Source: Candidatus Binatia bacterium
Lineage (GTDB): Bacteria > Desulfobacterota > Binatia > HRBIN30 > BPIQ01
Assembly (NCBI GenBank): GCA_026004195.1
Contig: BPIQ01000002.1
Coordinates: 1,009,742 to 1,073,741, forward strand
Reading direction: 5' to 3'
Length of the DNA stretch: 64,000 nt
The notes beneath the pieces were generated by a model, which saw only the letters and a program-made list of their open reading frames with translations, did no database searches and was not told the origin of the DNA. Shown here one piece after another: positions 36,065 to 45,021 of this stretch. Positions within the stretch are counted from its first letter, which is position 1, and the number at the start of each line of letters is the position of its first letter. A program made the position numbers and the translations under genes.

Positions 36065-37321
36065 ATGGATTTTCGCGGCCGAAAAGTCGTCCTCACGGGG
36101 ATCGGGATCGTCGCCCCGAGCGGCGTCGGCCACCGGGCCTTCTGGGAGGCTCTTCTCGAGGGCCGCTCGCTCGTCGGCCCGATCACGCGCTTCGACGCCC
36201 GAGATTACCCGAGCCGTGTGGCCGCCGAGGTTCGTGACCGCTCCTACGAAGAGCTCCTCGACCCGCGTCTTTTGCGAACGACCACGCTCGCGACACAGTT
36301 CGCTCTCGCCGCAGCCGAACTGGCGCTTCGCGACGCGCGCTTGAGCCGTCCCCTTCTTCCACCGGAGTCGACCGGAGTGTATCTCGGCACCGCCCTCGGG
36401 GGCTGGCTCGACGCGGAAAAGCAATTCGCGCTCCTCCAGCTCCGCGGCGCCCGCCGGGTGAACCCCTTTCTCGCGAACAGCGCGCCCCACCACGGCACGG
36501 CGGCTCAGATCGCGGCGCAGTACGGCATCGAGGGGCCGAATCTCACCCTGACCACGGGCTGCCCGTCTTCGCTCGTGGCGACCGCCGAGGCAGCCGAGCG
36601 GATCGCTTCGGGCGAACTCGACGTGTGCCTCGCCGGCGGGACCGAGGCCCCCGTGTCGCCGCTGGTCGTCGGAGGGATGACGCGGACGAACGAACTCTCG
36701 GTCCGGAACGAAGATCCCGAGCATGCCTCGTGCCCATTCGACCGGTCGCACTGCGGCCTCGTGGTCGCCGAAGGGGCCTGCATCCTCGTGCTCGAGACGG
36801 AAGAAAGAGCACGTGCCCGCGGCATTTCGCCCTACGCCGCCGTCCTCGGGGGTGCCACGTCGTGCGATGCCCAGGGACTCTGGACGCTGGATCCGTCGGG
36901 AGAGACGGCTGCCCGCACGATCCACCGCCTTTTCCGGAAGACCGCGATCCAGCCCGCCGATCTCGACTACGTCTGCTCCCACGCCAACTCGTCTCCCGCC
37001 TTCGACCGCAAGGAAACCGTCGTGCTCACGAAAGCTCTCGGCGAGTTCGCCGCCAGGATCCCCGTGAGCTCCATCAAGGGCGTCCTCGGGCATCCCTTCG
37101 GTGCCGCGGGTGCTTTCCAGACCGCAGCCGCTGCCCTGGCTCTTCGAACGGGTACGATCCCCCACACCCACAACCTCGAAGAGCCCGACCCCGAATGCCA
37201 GCTTGCCCACGTGAGGGAGCACCCCCTCCGAGCGAGCCTCGGGCACGTCCTCGTGTCGAGCTACGGGTACGGCGGCCTGAACGCCTACCTGCTCCTCGGG
37301 CGGGCCGACGAGGCCGGCTAG
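36065..37321 (+). CDS. Beta-ketoacyl-ACP synthase (FabF-like)
   Basis: 418 residues of the condensing-enzyme family. The catalytic Cys lies in TTGCPSSL near residue 165, the two His in CSHANSSPAFDRKE and KGVLGHPFGAAGA. It elongates a carrier-bound acyl chain with malonyl-ACP. It follows the acyl dehydrogenase by 22 bases, giving an ACP-dehydrogenase-ketosynthase set outside a normal fab cluster. Its TAG stop overlaps the TAG of the convergent MMPL gene in a shared CTAG. Confidence 0.9.
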   Translation: MDFRGRKVVLTGIGIVAPSGVGHRAFWEALLEGRSLVGPITRFDARDYPSRVAAEVRDRSYEELLDPRLLRTTTLATQFALAAAELALRDARLSRPLLPPESTGVYLGTALGGWLDAEKQFALLQLRGARRVNPFLANSAPHHGTAAQIAAQYGIEGPNLTLTTGCPSSLVATAEAAERIASGELDVCLAGGTEAPVSPLVVGGMTRTNELSVRNEDPEHASCPFDRSHCGLVVAEGACILVLETEERARARGISPYAAVLGGATSCDAQGLWTLDPSGETAARTIHRLFRKTAIQPADLDYVCSHANSSPAFDRKETVVLTKALGEFAARIPVSSIKGVLGHPFGAAGAFQTAAAALALRTGTIPHTHNLEEPDPECQLAHVREHPLRASLGHVLVSSYGYGGLNAYLLLGRADEAG

Positions 37322-39687
37322 TTTCGCGCAGCCACGGCTAGCAGGCGCGCCACCTCTTCCTCCTCCCGAGCCGAGCCGAGAAATTTCGGCCGCCCGAGGA
37401 GGACGAGAGACGGAAGAACCGTGATGGCCGCAAGAGCGCTCACCGAGACGATCAGGGCCGTCAAGACCCCGAGGCGGGTCCAGATGCTGAAACCCGAAAA
37501 AGGAAGGAGAAGGTAGCCCGCGGCAACCGCCGAGGAAACGAAAAAGACGGCTTTGCCCGACGTGGAAAGGCTTCTCCTCACGGCTTCTTCCGGCGGGTAG
37601 TTCTTCCACTCCTCCCGAATCCGGAAGATCAGGTAGATGGCGAAATCCGCCCCGATGCTCACCCCCATGGCCGTGATGGCAGCCGTCGTCATGTCGAGCC
37701 AGGTGCGCGTCCATCCCATGGTACCGAGCGTGACCGCGACGGCGACCACGAGAGGCACGAGAACGAGCCCGCCGCCCACGAGCGACCGCAGGACGGCTCC
37801 CGCCAGGACGAAGATGATGGTGGCGATTTGCACCATGTTGAGGATCTTCTCCCGGACCACGATGTCGTTCATGGCCGTCTGCGCACCGATGGTCCCGCCC
37901 GCGATCCGCGCCTCGGCGGGGAGCCCTGCGAACCTGCGCTTCGCGAACCCCTGGAGCGAGGCAAGAAGGGCACGCGAGAACGAAGCCGTGTCGTCGCGGC
38001 TCAACCCGCGGACCACCGCGTTCCGATATTCGGCATCGACGAACGCACCGAGGCCGTCGGGCCCGGCGGAAAGACTGTAGAGAAAAAGGTACTGCGCCAC
38101 GAGTGCGGGATCTTCCGGAATCCGGTACTCCGCCGGGTCGCCGTCGTGCATGGCGCGGTTCATGCGCTTGATGTGGTCCGCAATGGAAACGACGCTTCCG
38201 AGCTCGGGATACTTGCGCATCTCGGCCTCGAGGTCGTCGATGGCTCGGAGCACGTCCGGCCGCTGGAGGGCCTTTTCTTCCTTGCCTTCGATGAGGATCC
38301 GAATCGCCGCGGTGCCGTAGAGTTTTTCGTTGAGAAGGGCGTCGTCGCGGCGGACCTGCGTCGAAGGCGAAAACCAGTACCGGAAGCTGTTGTCGACCTC
38401 GAGCCGGAAGAGCCCGAGCCCAGCGAGAAGGGTGACTCCGACACCGGCCGCCAGAACTGCGCGAGGGCGCCCGACCACCCACCCGGCAACGCACGAGAGA
38501 AAGCGGTCGAGCCAGCGTTTTTCCGCCTCGCGTTCCGCTTCTCGCCGCTTCGGCGCGGGAAGCAAGGATCGACAGGCCGGCGTGAAAGTCATCTCCAGGA
38601 CGAGGGCACTCAGAATTCCCGACGCCATGAGCGCCCCGAACACCCGGACGCTGTGCACGTCGAAGCCCAGAAGAGAGGCGAACCCCGCGGACGCGATGAA
38701 GCCGGCGGTAAGCATGACGGGACCGACGGCCGTGACCGAGCGCACGACGGCTTCGTCGTTGTCCCCGACGATCGCGTACTCTTCGTAGTAACGCTTGAGA
38801 ATCTGGACCGCGTGCCCTGCGGCCACGGCCAGAATGATGACCGGCGTGATCGCACTCCAGGTGTCCAGCGGCTGCCCGCTCCAGCCCACGATACCGAGCG
38901 CCCAGACGACGCTGAGAAGCGCCGTCACGAGAGGGAGAATCATCGCTTGCAGGGTTCGAAAAGCCTCGTAGTGAACGAGACCGATCACCACCACCGCGAG
39001 CGGGAAGAGGACACCGATCATCCGGGTGTACTCCATGAGTGCCTGTTTCAGGATCGGCGCCCCCGCGAGCGCGATCGTGACGCTCTCGTCACGTTCCGGC
39101 TCCACGATTTCGTGGATGCGTTTTGCGATGAAGGCGTCGGTCGCTTTCTCGTCGAAATCCGCCACGATGATCGTGGCCGTCTCGTCGCGCGAGACGACGG
39201 TGTCGGCGAGCAACGGGTCCTCGCGGACCTCACGCCGGAGCCGCTCGACCTCCTCGGTTGTTTCCGGAGGTTCCTCCATGAGAGGATGGACGTCCATCAC
39301 CCCGTCGGGTCCCGTCACGACGGCCTTCACGTAGGGAGCCGCGAGGCTGAAGACGCTGCTCTCGATGATCCCCGGAGTCCGGAGCAGGCCTTCCGTGATG
39401 CGGTGGACCTTGGCGAGGATTTCCGGACGAAAAATCGTGCCCTCGCGCGCGACGACGCCGATCACCGTCACGGCTTCCCCGCCGAAGATCTCGGTGATGC
39501 GGTCCTGGATCCGGACGTATTCGTGGTGTTTCGGAAACTGGGCGTCGCGACGGATCTCGAGGTGAACGGAGCGCAGCCGGGAGGCGAAAAACACCGTGAG
39601 CAGCCCCACCAGGACCAGCACCCCCACCCTGTGCCGAACGACGAAGCGAACGTAGCGCTCCAACAGTACGACTCCGTAACCCGGCAC
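37318..39687 (-). CDS. MMPL/RND-family exporter
   Basis: 789 residues in two similar halves. Each half has one N-terminal membrane helix, a large periplasmic loop (about residues 40-235 and 430-620) and five further helices. Typical segments are MTAGFIASAGFASLLGF in the first half and AITAMGVSIGADFAIYLIFR with SGKAVFFVSSAVAAG in the second. This group of RND proteins (MMPL/HpnN-like) moves hydrophobic molecules such as lipids or hopanoids across the envelope. It converges on the ketosynthase gene and may export its product (inference). Confidence 0.88.
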   Translation of the reverse strand: MPGYGVVLLERYVRFVVRHRVGVLVLVGLLTVFFASRLRSVHLEIRRDAQFPKHHEYVRIQDRITEIFGGEAVTVIGVVAREGTIFRPEILAKVHRITEGLLRTPGIIESSVFSLAAPYVKAVVTGPDGVMDVHPLMEEPPETTEEVERLRREVREDPLLADTVVSRDETATIIVADFDEKATDAFIAKRIHEIVEPERDESVTIALAGAPILKQALMEYTRMIGVLFPLAVVVIGLVHYEAFRTLQAMILPLVTALLSVVWALGIVGWSGQPLDTWSAITPVIILAVAAGHAVQILKRYYEEYAIVGDNDEAVVRSVTAVGPVMLTAGFIASAGFASLLGFDVHSVRVFGALMASGILSALVLEMTFTPACRSLLPAPKRREAEREAEKRWLDRFLSCVAGWVVGRPRAVLAAGVGVTLLAGLGLFRLEVDNSFRYWFSPSTQVRRDDALLNEKLYGTAAIRILIEGKEEKALQRPDVLRAIDDLEAEMRKYPELGSVVSIADHIKRMNRAMHDGDPAEYRIPEDPALVAQYLFLYSLSAGPDGLGAFVDAEYRNAVVRGLSRDDTASFSRALLASLQGFAKRRFAGLPAEARIAGGTIGAQTAMNDIVVREKILNMVQIATIIFVLAGAVLRSLVGGGLVLVPLVVAVAVTLGTMGWTRTWLDMTTAAITAMGVSIGADFAIYLIFRIREEWKNYPPEEAVRRSLSTSGKAVFFVSSAVAAGYLLLPFSGFSIWTRLGVLTALIVSVSALAAITVLPSLVLLGRPKFLGSAREEEEVARLLAVAARN

Positions 39688-39921
39688 TTTTACTGAACAC
39701 GGGGCGAGAACACAAGGTTCCGAAGAAGCGCTCGCCTGCCCCCGGCACGACGGCGCCCTTCGGCTCCGCCACGCACGCTTTTACGGAGCGCCGCGAAACC
39801 GACGGCCCCCGGGGCAGGTGAACCGAGCCGGTTTTTCTGCTACGAGCGTCCGCATCTTGCGGCGAAGAATCCGCATCGCTCGCGCAAGAGAAAGACACTC
39901 CCCGAAACGGAGGAAGCCGAG

Positions 39922-40290
39922 ATGATCGTCGTCACGAACCGCATCCCCGTCGCGAAGGGGCACGAGAAAGACTTCGAGGACCGCTTCCGCAACCGCGCTC
40001 ACCTGATCGATCGCTCTCCCGGGTTCGTCCGCAACCTGGTCTTGCGACCGGTCCAGCGGCGATACGACCACGCCACCGGAAGCTGGCGAGAAGTGGAAGA
40101 ACAGGGCTACTACCTCGTCCAGACCTACTGGGAAACCGAAGAGGCCTTCTGGAACTGGACGAAGAGCGAATCCTTCCGGATCGCGCACCAGAACCGGCCT
40201 CCTGCCGAAATGTTCGCGGGCCCGAACGTCCTCGAAATCCACGAGGTCGTCCTGGATACGGCACGGGCGGAATCCGAGGGCGAAAGCTAG
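39922..40290 (+). CDS. ABM-domain (antibiotic biosynthesis monooxygenase-like) protein
   Basis: 122 residues with the dimeric alpha-beta barrel of the ABM/heme-degrading monooxygenase family: MIVVTNRIPVAKGHEKDFEDRFRNR, SPGFVRNLVLRPV, YYLVQTYWETEEAFWNWTKSE. Members degrade heme or oxidise small aromatic substrates without cofactors, and many are uncharacterised. It stands alone between the MMPL gene and a convergent serine hydrolase. The activity is undetermined. Confidence 0.82.
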   Translation: MIVVTNRIPVAKGHEKDFEDRFRNRAHLIDRSPGFVRNLVLRPVQRRYDHATGSWREVEEQGYYLVQTYWETEEAFWNWTKSESFRIAHQNRPPAEMFAGPNVLEIHEVVLDTARAESEGES

Positions 40291-40300
40291 CCGTCGAGCC

Positions 40301-40317
40301 AATCCGAACCCCGGATT
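40301..40317. terminator. Candidate terminator hairpin after ABM gene
   Basis: AATCCG and CGGATT form a perfect 6-base stem around AACCC, 11 bases past the ABM-gene stop. It is followed by only a short T stretch. The rest of the 214-base convergent spacer to the serine hydrolase shows nothing else. Confidence 0.35.
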
Positions 40318-40504
40318 TCGCCGCCCGGCACGCCGAAGTCGACCGACCACGGCCCCGTGCGCCCCTCCGAGTCCCGGCGTTCCGGCGAGCCTCCTTCTCA
40401 GTTTCCCGCGATCACGCTTCTCGAGCTTTCTAGCCCCGACTTGGTCTCCGGGAAGGCCGCCGTCCCGAATCGTATGGTCCCAGGGGGAACTCGGATCCGG
40501 GGGC

Positions 40505-41857
40505 TTACGCCCCGCCGCCGGCTCGCCGCAGGGGTTCGTCCCCGACTCTCGGCGCTACCCTTTCCGGTTCGCGGCGCCGCGGCGGGCAGAAAAAGCTCGC
40601 AGGACGGACGCGGTTTTTCGCGAAGGTGCGGCCGATCTCCCTGAGGAGCTGGAAGCCGTAGTAGATCTCCGGGTAAACGAGCGGTTTGCCGTTCGTCAGA
40701 ATGGCCGCCGCGAGCCGACGTTCGGGGTCCGCCCACGTGAGAATGTTCGTGAGGCCCAGGTGGCCGAACGCGTACTGGGTGTCGGGCCCGTAGGGGCTGA
40801 ACCATTTACCCCCGAGCATGAACCCCGCCCCGTAGCGAATCGGTAGAAGCAGGGTCAAGTCGAACTCCAGGTAGGAATGCTCGACGAGGGCTCGCCGCAC
40901 CGTGCGTGGCTCGAAAATCCGGACCCCGTCGAGTTCGCCGCCGTTCAGGAGGAGCTGGTAGAAACGGCTCATTTCGGCGGCCGTGGCCACGACGTTCGCC
41001 GACGGCACCACGCCACAGAGAAAACGGGGGTCGTTCGAGAACTCGACCGCCTCCTCGAAATCGAGGCCCATGGCACGCCGCAAGAGAGAAGAGAGCGGCG
41101 GGAGCGGAGGGTAGCCGGTGACGTAGTTGAGCGCCACCTCCCGCACCTGGCCCGGGCGGACACCGTAGTTCATCCAGCGGAAGCCGAGGGGCTTCCGGAT
41201 TTCGCGGTCGACGAAGCTGCGGATCGTCCTGCCGGTCACGCGCCGGACCACCTCGGCGAGCAGAAAGCCCCCCGTGATGGCGTGGTAGGCGAGGAACCGC
41301 CCGGGCCTCCAGACCGGGCGCGACCGGCAGAGAAAGTCGAGGATGGCCTCGGGGTCGGCGAGAAGGTCGAGGTCGACGGCCTCGGGGGGGACGTTGGGGA
41401 TACCGGCCCGGTGGCTCAGGACGTGGCGGATCGTGATCCACTCCTTGTTCCTCGTGCCGAACTCCGGGATGTACTCGCACACCGGGTCGTCGAGCCGGAT
41501 CAAGTTGCGCTGGTCGAGAAGGTGGATCGCCATGGCCGTGACGGCCTTCGACGCGGAAAAAATCGTGAAGGGCGTCCGCGGCGTCGCGAGAACCTTGGGG
41601 GCATCCGGACCGTCTTCCGGGCCGTTTCCCCTCGCGTACCCGATGGCACGGTCGAGCACGACTTCGCCCCTGTACCGAAGGCAGAGCTGGATCGCCGGGT
41701 GAAACCCGCTCGAGTAAAGAGAGCGAACCCACGCCCAGATCCGTCGGACGGCTCGGCCCGAGATCCCCAGCTCCCGCGGACGGACTTCTTCCCCGACTGT
41801 CGTTACCTCGTCGAGGTCGCGGGGGACGGGACAGCGGGCGGGACGGAGAAAAGACAT
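40505..41857 (-). CDS. Beta-lactamase-family serine hydrolase
   Basis: 450 residues from the ATG at 41857; a TTG at 41866 is an alternative, and neither has an ideal ribosome site. The catalytic SxxK is in IFSASKAVTA near residue 105, the tyrosine motif in LAYHAITGG, and the third motif in HLGLTN. It belongs to the class C beta-lactamase/esterase (EstB-like) superfamily, which includes esterases and peptidases. There is no signal peptide, so an intracellular esterase is more likely than a beta-lactamase. Confidence 0.88.
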   Translation of the reverse strand: MSFLRPARCPVPRDLDEVTTVGEEVRPRELGISGRAVRRIWAWVRSLYSSGFHPAIQLCLRYRGEVVLDRAIGYARGNGPEDGPDAPKVLATPRTPFTIFSASKAVTAMAIHLLDQRNLIRLDDPVCEYIPEFGTRNKEWITIRHVLSHRAGIPNVPPEAVDLDLLADPEAILDFLCRSRPVWRPGRFLAYHAITGGFLLAEVVRRVTGRTIRSFVDREIRKPLGFRWMNYGVRPGQVREVALNYVTGYPPLPPLSSLLRRAMGLDFEEAVEFSNDPRFLCGVVPSANVVATAAEMSRFYQLLLNGGELDGVRIFEPRTVRRALVEHSYLEFDLTLLLPIRYGAGFMLGGKWFSPYGPDTQYAFGHLGLTNILTWADPERRLAAAILTNGKPLVYPEIYYGFQLLREIGRTFAKNRVRPASFFCPPRRREPERVAPRVGDEPLRRAGGGA

Positions 41858-42063
41858 GCCTTCCAACTACCACAGTGCGACGTTGCCAGCCGACAGGCAA
41901 ACACGCCGCGGAATGGGCGCGGGAGCGGGAGCTGCCGGGCCCCGGCGCTGGCGCCGAAGCCCCGGGCCCCGTAGGCCCGCCTGCCGCGGAAAATCGCCCC
42001 GCTTTTCTCCGCGCGTCGATCCTGGCAAGGTGAGAAGGCAGCGACACGGGGGGAGCGCTCGAC

Positions 42064-43419
42064 ATGCTCGTCTCTTGGCTTTTCCTGCTCGCCAGTCTCT
42101 GGGGCGGGTGGTTCACGTACAACGCCTTCTGGCCGATCCGGGACCGCAGGCGCGGCTCGGTCTTGAGCTTCTTCGCGGGATGGCCCACGGCGGAGTTCGC
42201 CCTCCACCACCTCGTCTGGCAGGTGGCCGCGACACTCGTCTTTGCGGCGCTCGGTGCGTTCGAGTACTGGCCCGGACAGCTCGGGTTCGGACTCTGCCTC
42301 GTCTCGTGGTACGGTCTCGTGCTGTGCTATGGCCGGCACGGGGAAGCCGGCACGGCGGTCGAGAAGGCCCTGCGCGAGAGCCTGGGCGAGGACTACGAGA
42401 AACAAATCCGGGCGGAGTTCCGGGCGAAGTTCTCCCGGGGCATTCCCTGGAAACGCCTGGTTTTTCCCTTCCCCGTCGTGCCGCGAGACGTCGAGCGGAT
42501 CCGCGACATCCCGTACGCGCGCGCTGCCGGCCTCCAGTTGAAACTGGACGTCTACCGCCCGCGATGGCGGCCCGAAGGCTGCCCCACCCTCCTCCAGATC
42601 CACGGTGGGGCGTGGATCGTCGGCAGCAAGAACGAGCAGGGACTACCACTCATGACCCACCTGGCGTCGCACGGATGGGTTTGCGTCGCCGCCAACTACC
42701 GCCTGAGCCCCCACGCGACCTTCCCGGACCATCTCGTCGACCTCAAGCGGGCGATTCGGTGGATCCGGGAGCAGGGACCCGCGTACGGTGCCGACCCGGA
42801 GTTCCTCGTGGTCACCGGAGGGTCGGCCGGAGGGCATCTCGCGGCGCTCGTGGCACTCACGGCCAACGACCCCGAGTACCAACCCGGCTTCGAAAACGTG
42901 GACACGCGGGTCCGCGCCGCCGTCCCGTTCTACGGAGTGTACGACTTCCGCAACCGTTTCGGCCACTGGCGACACGACGGGCTAGCCGAACTTCTCGAAC
43001 GACAGGTGCTGAAAGCGGCACCGGAGGAAAACCCGGAGGCCTACCGGAAAGCGTCTCCGATCGACCGAATCCACCCGGACGCCCCGCCGTTTTTCGTGAT
43101 CCACGGAGACCTGGACACGCTCGTTCCGGTGGACGACGCGAGGCGCTTCGTCGAAGAGTTGCGCAAAGTGTCCCGCAACCCCGTCGTCTACGCCGAAATT
43201 CCGGGAGCGCAGCACGCCTTCGACATGTTCTATTCCTGGAGAACGTCCCTCGTCGTCGAAGGCGTGGAGCGGTTCCTCACGTGGGTCTACAGCCGGTACC
43301 TCGAGGAAAGGGCCACCGAGGGCGCCCGAGCGAACACCGGCGAAGCGAGAACCGCGCACGCTGAGTTGACGCCGACGCTAAGACGAGAAACGGAGGCGTT
43401 TCTCCTGCTTCGCTGTTAG
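42064..43419 (+). CDS. Membrane-anchored alpha/beta hydrolase
   Basis: 451 residues. The first 100 contain about three hydrophobic helices, then a soluble alpha/beta hydrolase of the esterase/lipase type. The oxyanion motif is HGGAW, the nucleophile lies in TGGSAGGHLAALVAL, the acid is probably in HGDLDTLVP and the His is in GAQHAFDMF. It probably cleaves a carboxylic ester at the inner membrane. GGGGGAG precedes the ATG. A second alpha/beta hydrolase of a different subgroup is encoded 0.6 kb to the right. The substrate is unknown. Confidence 0.88.
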   Translation: MLVSWLFLLASLWGGWFTYNAFWPIRDRRRGSVLSFFAGWPTAEFALHHLVWQVAATLVFAALGAFEYWPGQLGFGLCLVSWYGLVLCYGRHGEAGTAVEKALRESLGEDYEKQIRAEFRAKFSRGIPWKRLVFPFPVVPRDVERIRDIPYARAAGLQLKLDVYRPRWRPEGCPTLLQIHGGAWIVGSKNEQGLPLMTHLASHGWVCVAANYRLSPHATFPDHLVDLKRAIRWIREQGPAYGADPEFLVVTGGSAGGHLAALVALTANDPEYQPGFENVDTRVRAAVPFYGVYDFRNRFGHWRHDGLAELLERQVLKAAPEENPEAYRKASPIDRIHPDAPPFFVIHGDLDTLVPVDDARRFVEELRKVSRNPVVYAEIPGAQHAFDMFYSWRTSLVVEGVERFLTWVYSRYLEERATEGARANTGEARTAHAELTPTLRRETEAFLLLRC

Positions 43420-43429
43420 GCCGGCCGGC

Positions 43430-43800
43430 GCGAGAAGCGTGTTCCACCGTCTCGCTAGGAGGGTTTTTTTATCGACGGGTTTCGGTAGGAAGCCATCGCA
43501 ACCCAACTCCTGCGTGCGGGTTGCCCGAGCCAGGCATGTGTGCGCTCACGGCGCCACGGGCAGGTCGGCGAATGTGCCTGTAGCGCTCTTCCCCCCGAAG
43601 GTAAGACGATCAGCTCGTTGCCGGAGATTCCCGGCATAGCCAGATCCGTAAGGATCAAGTCGAACGCTGTACTTCTCGAGCTTCCGCTTGGCATCCTGCG
43701 GTCCCCAGGCCGGAACGACCCGGTGCCCGGCCTGCTCGAGAATGAGCTGGAAGATGTGCAGGTGGCTCGGATCGTCCTCTACGACCAGAATGGTGGCCAT
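43430..43800 (-). pseudogene. Response regulator receiver domain, decayed
   Basis: Starts at 43800 with MATILVVEDDPSHLHIFQLILEQAGHRVV, the receiver domain acidic pair. The phosphorylated Asp is then found in another frame (FDLILTDLAMPGISGNEL). The first frame returns and contains a TGA at 43546-43548, then continues with ELGCDGFLPKPVDKKTLL, which carries the conserved Lys. This means two compensating frame changes and one nonsense codon in about 370 bases. It looks like a dead single-domain (CpdR/DivK-like) regulator. Confidence 0.78.
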
Positions 43801-44009
43801 CGGCCACTCGCTCTCGCATTCGGCGTGCCACGGCATCTTCTTCTCTTGCGCATGGCAAACGCGATGTTCTGCGCTGCCCCGGTGTCCAGAAGCTGTTCTA
43901 GGCCCGTGCAGAAATGAACAAGGGCACGGTGGAAGCCCCCGGACCGAGCGTCCCTTGCACCCGGGAACCTTCCCTTGCTAGAGGCTCCCGGGAGAAGGGA
44001 GGTGAGTCC

Positions 44010-44942
44010 ATGCCCCTCGATCCCACCGCCAAAGCCATCCTCGACCAGATCGCCCCACCCGGGGCGCCGCCTCTCCACTCGCTCTCTCCCCAGGAGGCTC
44101 GGGAGGCTTTCCGCGCGCTCCGGGCGCTGCAGCCTTCGACGCCCGTGGAGGTGGAAAGCCACGACCGGACGATCCCGGGGCCCGGAGGGTCGATTCCCGT
44201 TCGGCTCTACAGGCCGGACCGGTCCGGTCGGCTGCCGGCTCTCGTCTACTTTCACGGCGGCGGCTGGGTCATCGGAGACCTGGAGTCGCACGACAACGTG
44301 TGCCGCGCCCTCTCGAAAGGAGCACGGTGCCTCGTCGTTTCCGTAGACTACCGGCTCGCCCCCGAAAACCCCTTTCCTGCCGCCGTCGACGACGCCTTCG
44401 CCGCCACGAAATGGGTGCATGCGAACGCGGCGGAAATCGGAGCGGACCCCGAGAGGCTGGCCGTGGGCGGTGACAGCGCAGGGGGCAATCTCGCGGCTGT
44501 CGTGGCTCTCAGGGCGCGGGACGAGGGCGGACCCCCGCTGCGCTTCCAGCTTCTCGTCTACCCGGTCACGGACAGCCGCTTCGACTGGCCCTCCTACCGG
44601 GAGAACGGGGAGGGTTATCTCCTGACGCTCGACGCGATGCGGTGGTTCTGGAGTCTTTACGTGCCCGACGAGAAGCAGAGGACGCATCCTTTCGTCGCCC
44701 CCCTTCGAGCTCCCGACCACCGGAACCTGCCACCGGCCCACGTGATCACGGCGGAGTTCGACCCCCTGCGCGACGAGGGGGAAGCCTATGCCGAGAAGCT
44801 GCGGGCCGCGGGCGTTCCGGCCACCGTGCACCGGTTCGCCGGCATGTTCCACGGCTTTTTCAGCATGGACGCCGTGCTCCCGGCCGCCCGGGAAGCGATC
44901 GCGGAAGCCGCCCGCGCCCTCGAGAAAGCCTGGTCGCCCTGA
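44010..44942 (+). CDS. Alpha/beta hydrolase, hormone-sensitive lipase family
   Basis: 310 residues from the ATG at 44010 with GGGAGGTGAG upstream. It is of the HSL (family IV) esterase type: FHGGGWVIGDL (oxyanion hole), GGDSAGGNLAAVVAL (nucleophile Ser), DPLRDEGEAYAEKL (acid) and FAGMFHGFFSM (His). These cytoplasmic carboxylesterases act on short to medium acyl esters. It stands alone, convergent with the MerB-like gene. Confidence 0.93.
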   Translation: MPLDPTAKAILDQIAPPGAPPLHSLSPQEAREAFRALRALQPSTPVEVESHDRTIPGPGGSIPVRLYRPDRSGRLPALVYFHGGGWVIGDLESHDNVCRALSKGARCLVVSVDYRLAPENPFPAAVDDAFAATKWVHANAAEIGADPERLAVGGDSAGGNLAAVVALRARDEGGPPLRFQLLVYPVTDSRFDWPSYRENGEGYLLTLDAMRWFWSLYVPDEKQRTHPFVAPLRAPDHRNLPPAHVITAEFDPLRDEGEAYAEKLRAAGVPATVHRFAGMFHGFFSMDAVLPAAREAIAEAARALEKAWSP

Positions 44943-44978
44943 CGGGGTCGCAACGCCGGGTTCGGAGCGACGGGAAAA

Positions 44979-45008
44979 CGCATCTTCGCAAAGCGCATCT
45001 TCGCAAGG
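44979..45008. repeat. Two 15-bp tandem repeats
   Basis: CGCATCTTCGCAAAG is followed at once by CGCATCTTCGCAAGG; 13 of 15 positions at the start are identical and only the fourteenth differs. They lie in the 79-base spacer between two convergent genes. Confidence 0.7.
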
Positions 45009-45021
45009 ACCCGAGCCCTTT

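Noticed and set aside
43461..43471. T-run resembling a terminator
   Set aside because: It is the antisense of the two Lys codons in the KPVDKKTLL end of the decayed response regulator, with no hairpin beside it.
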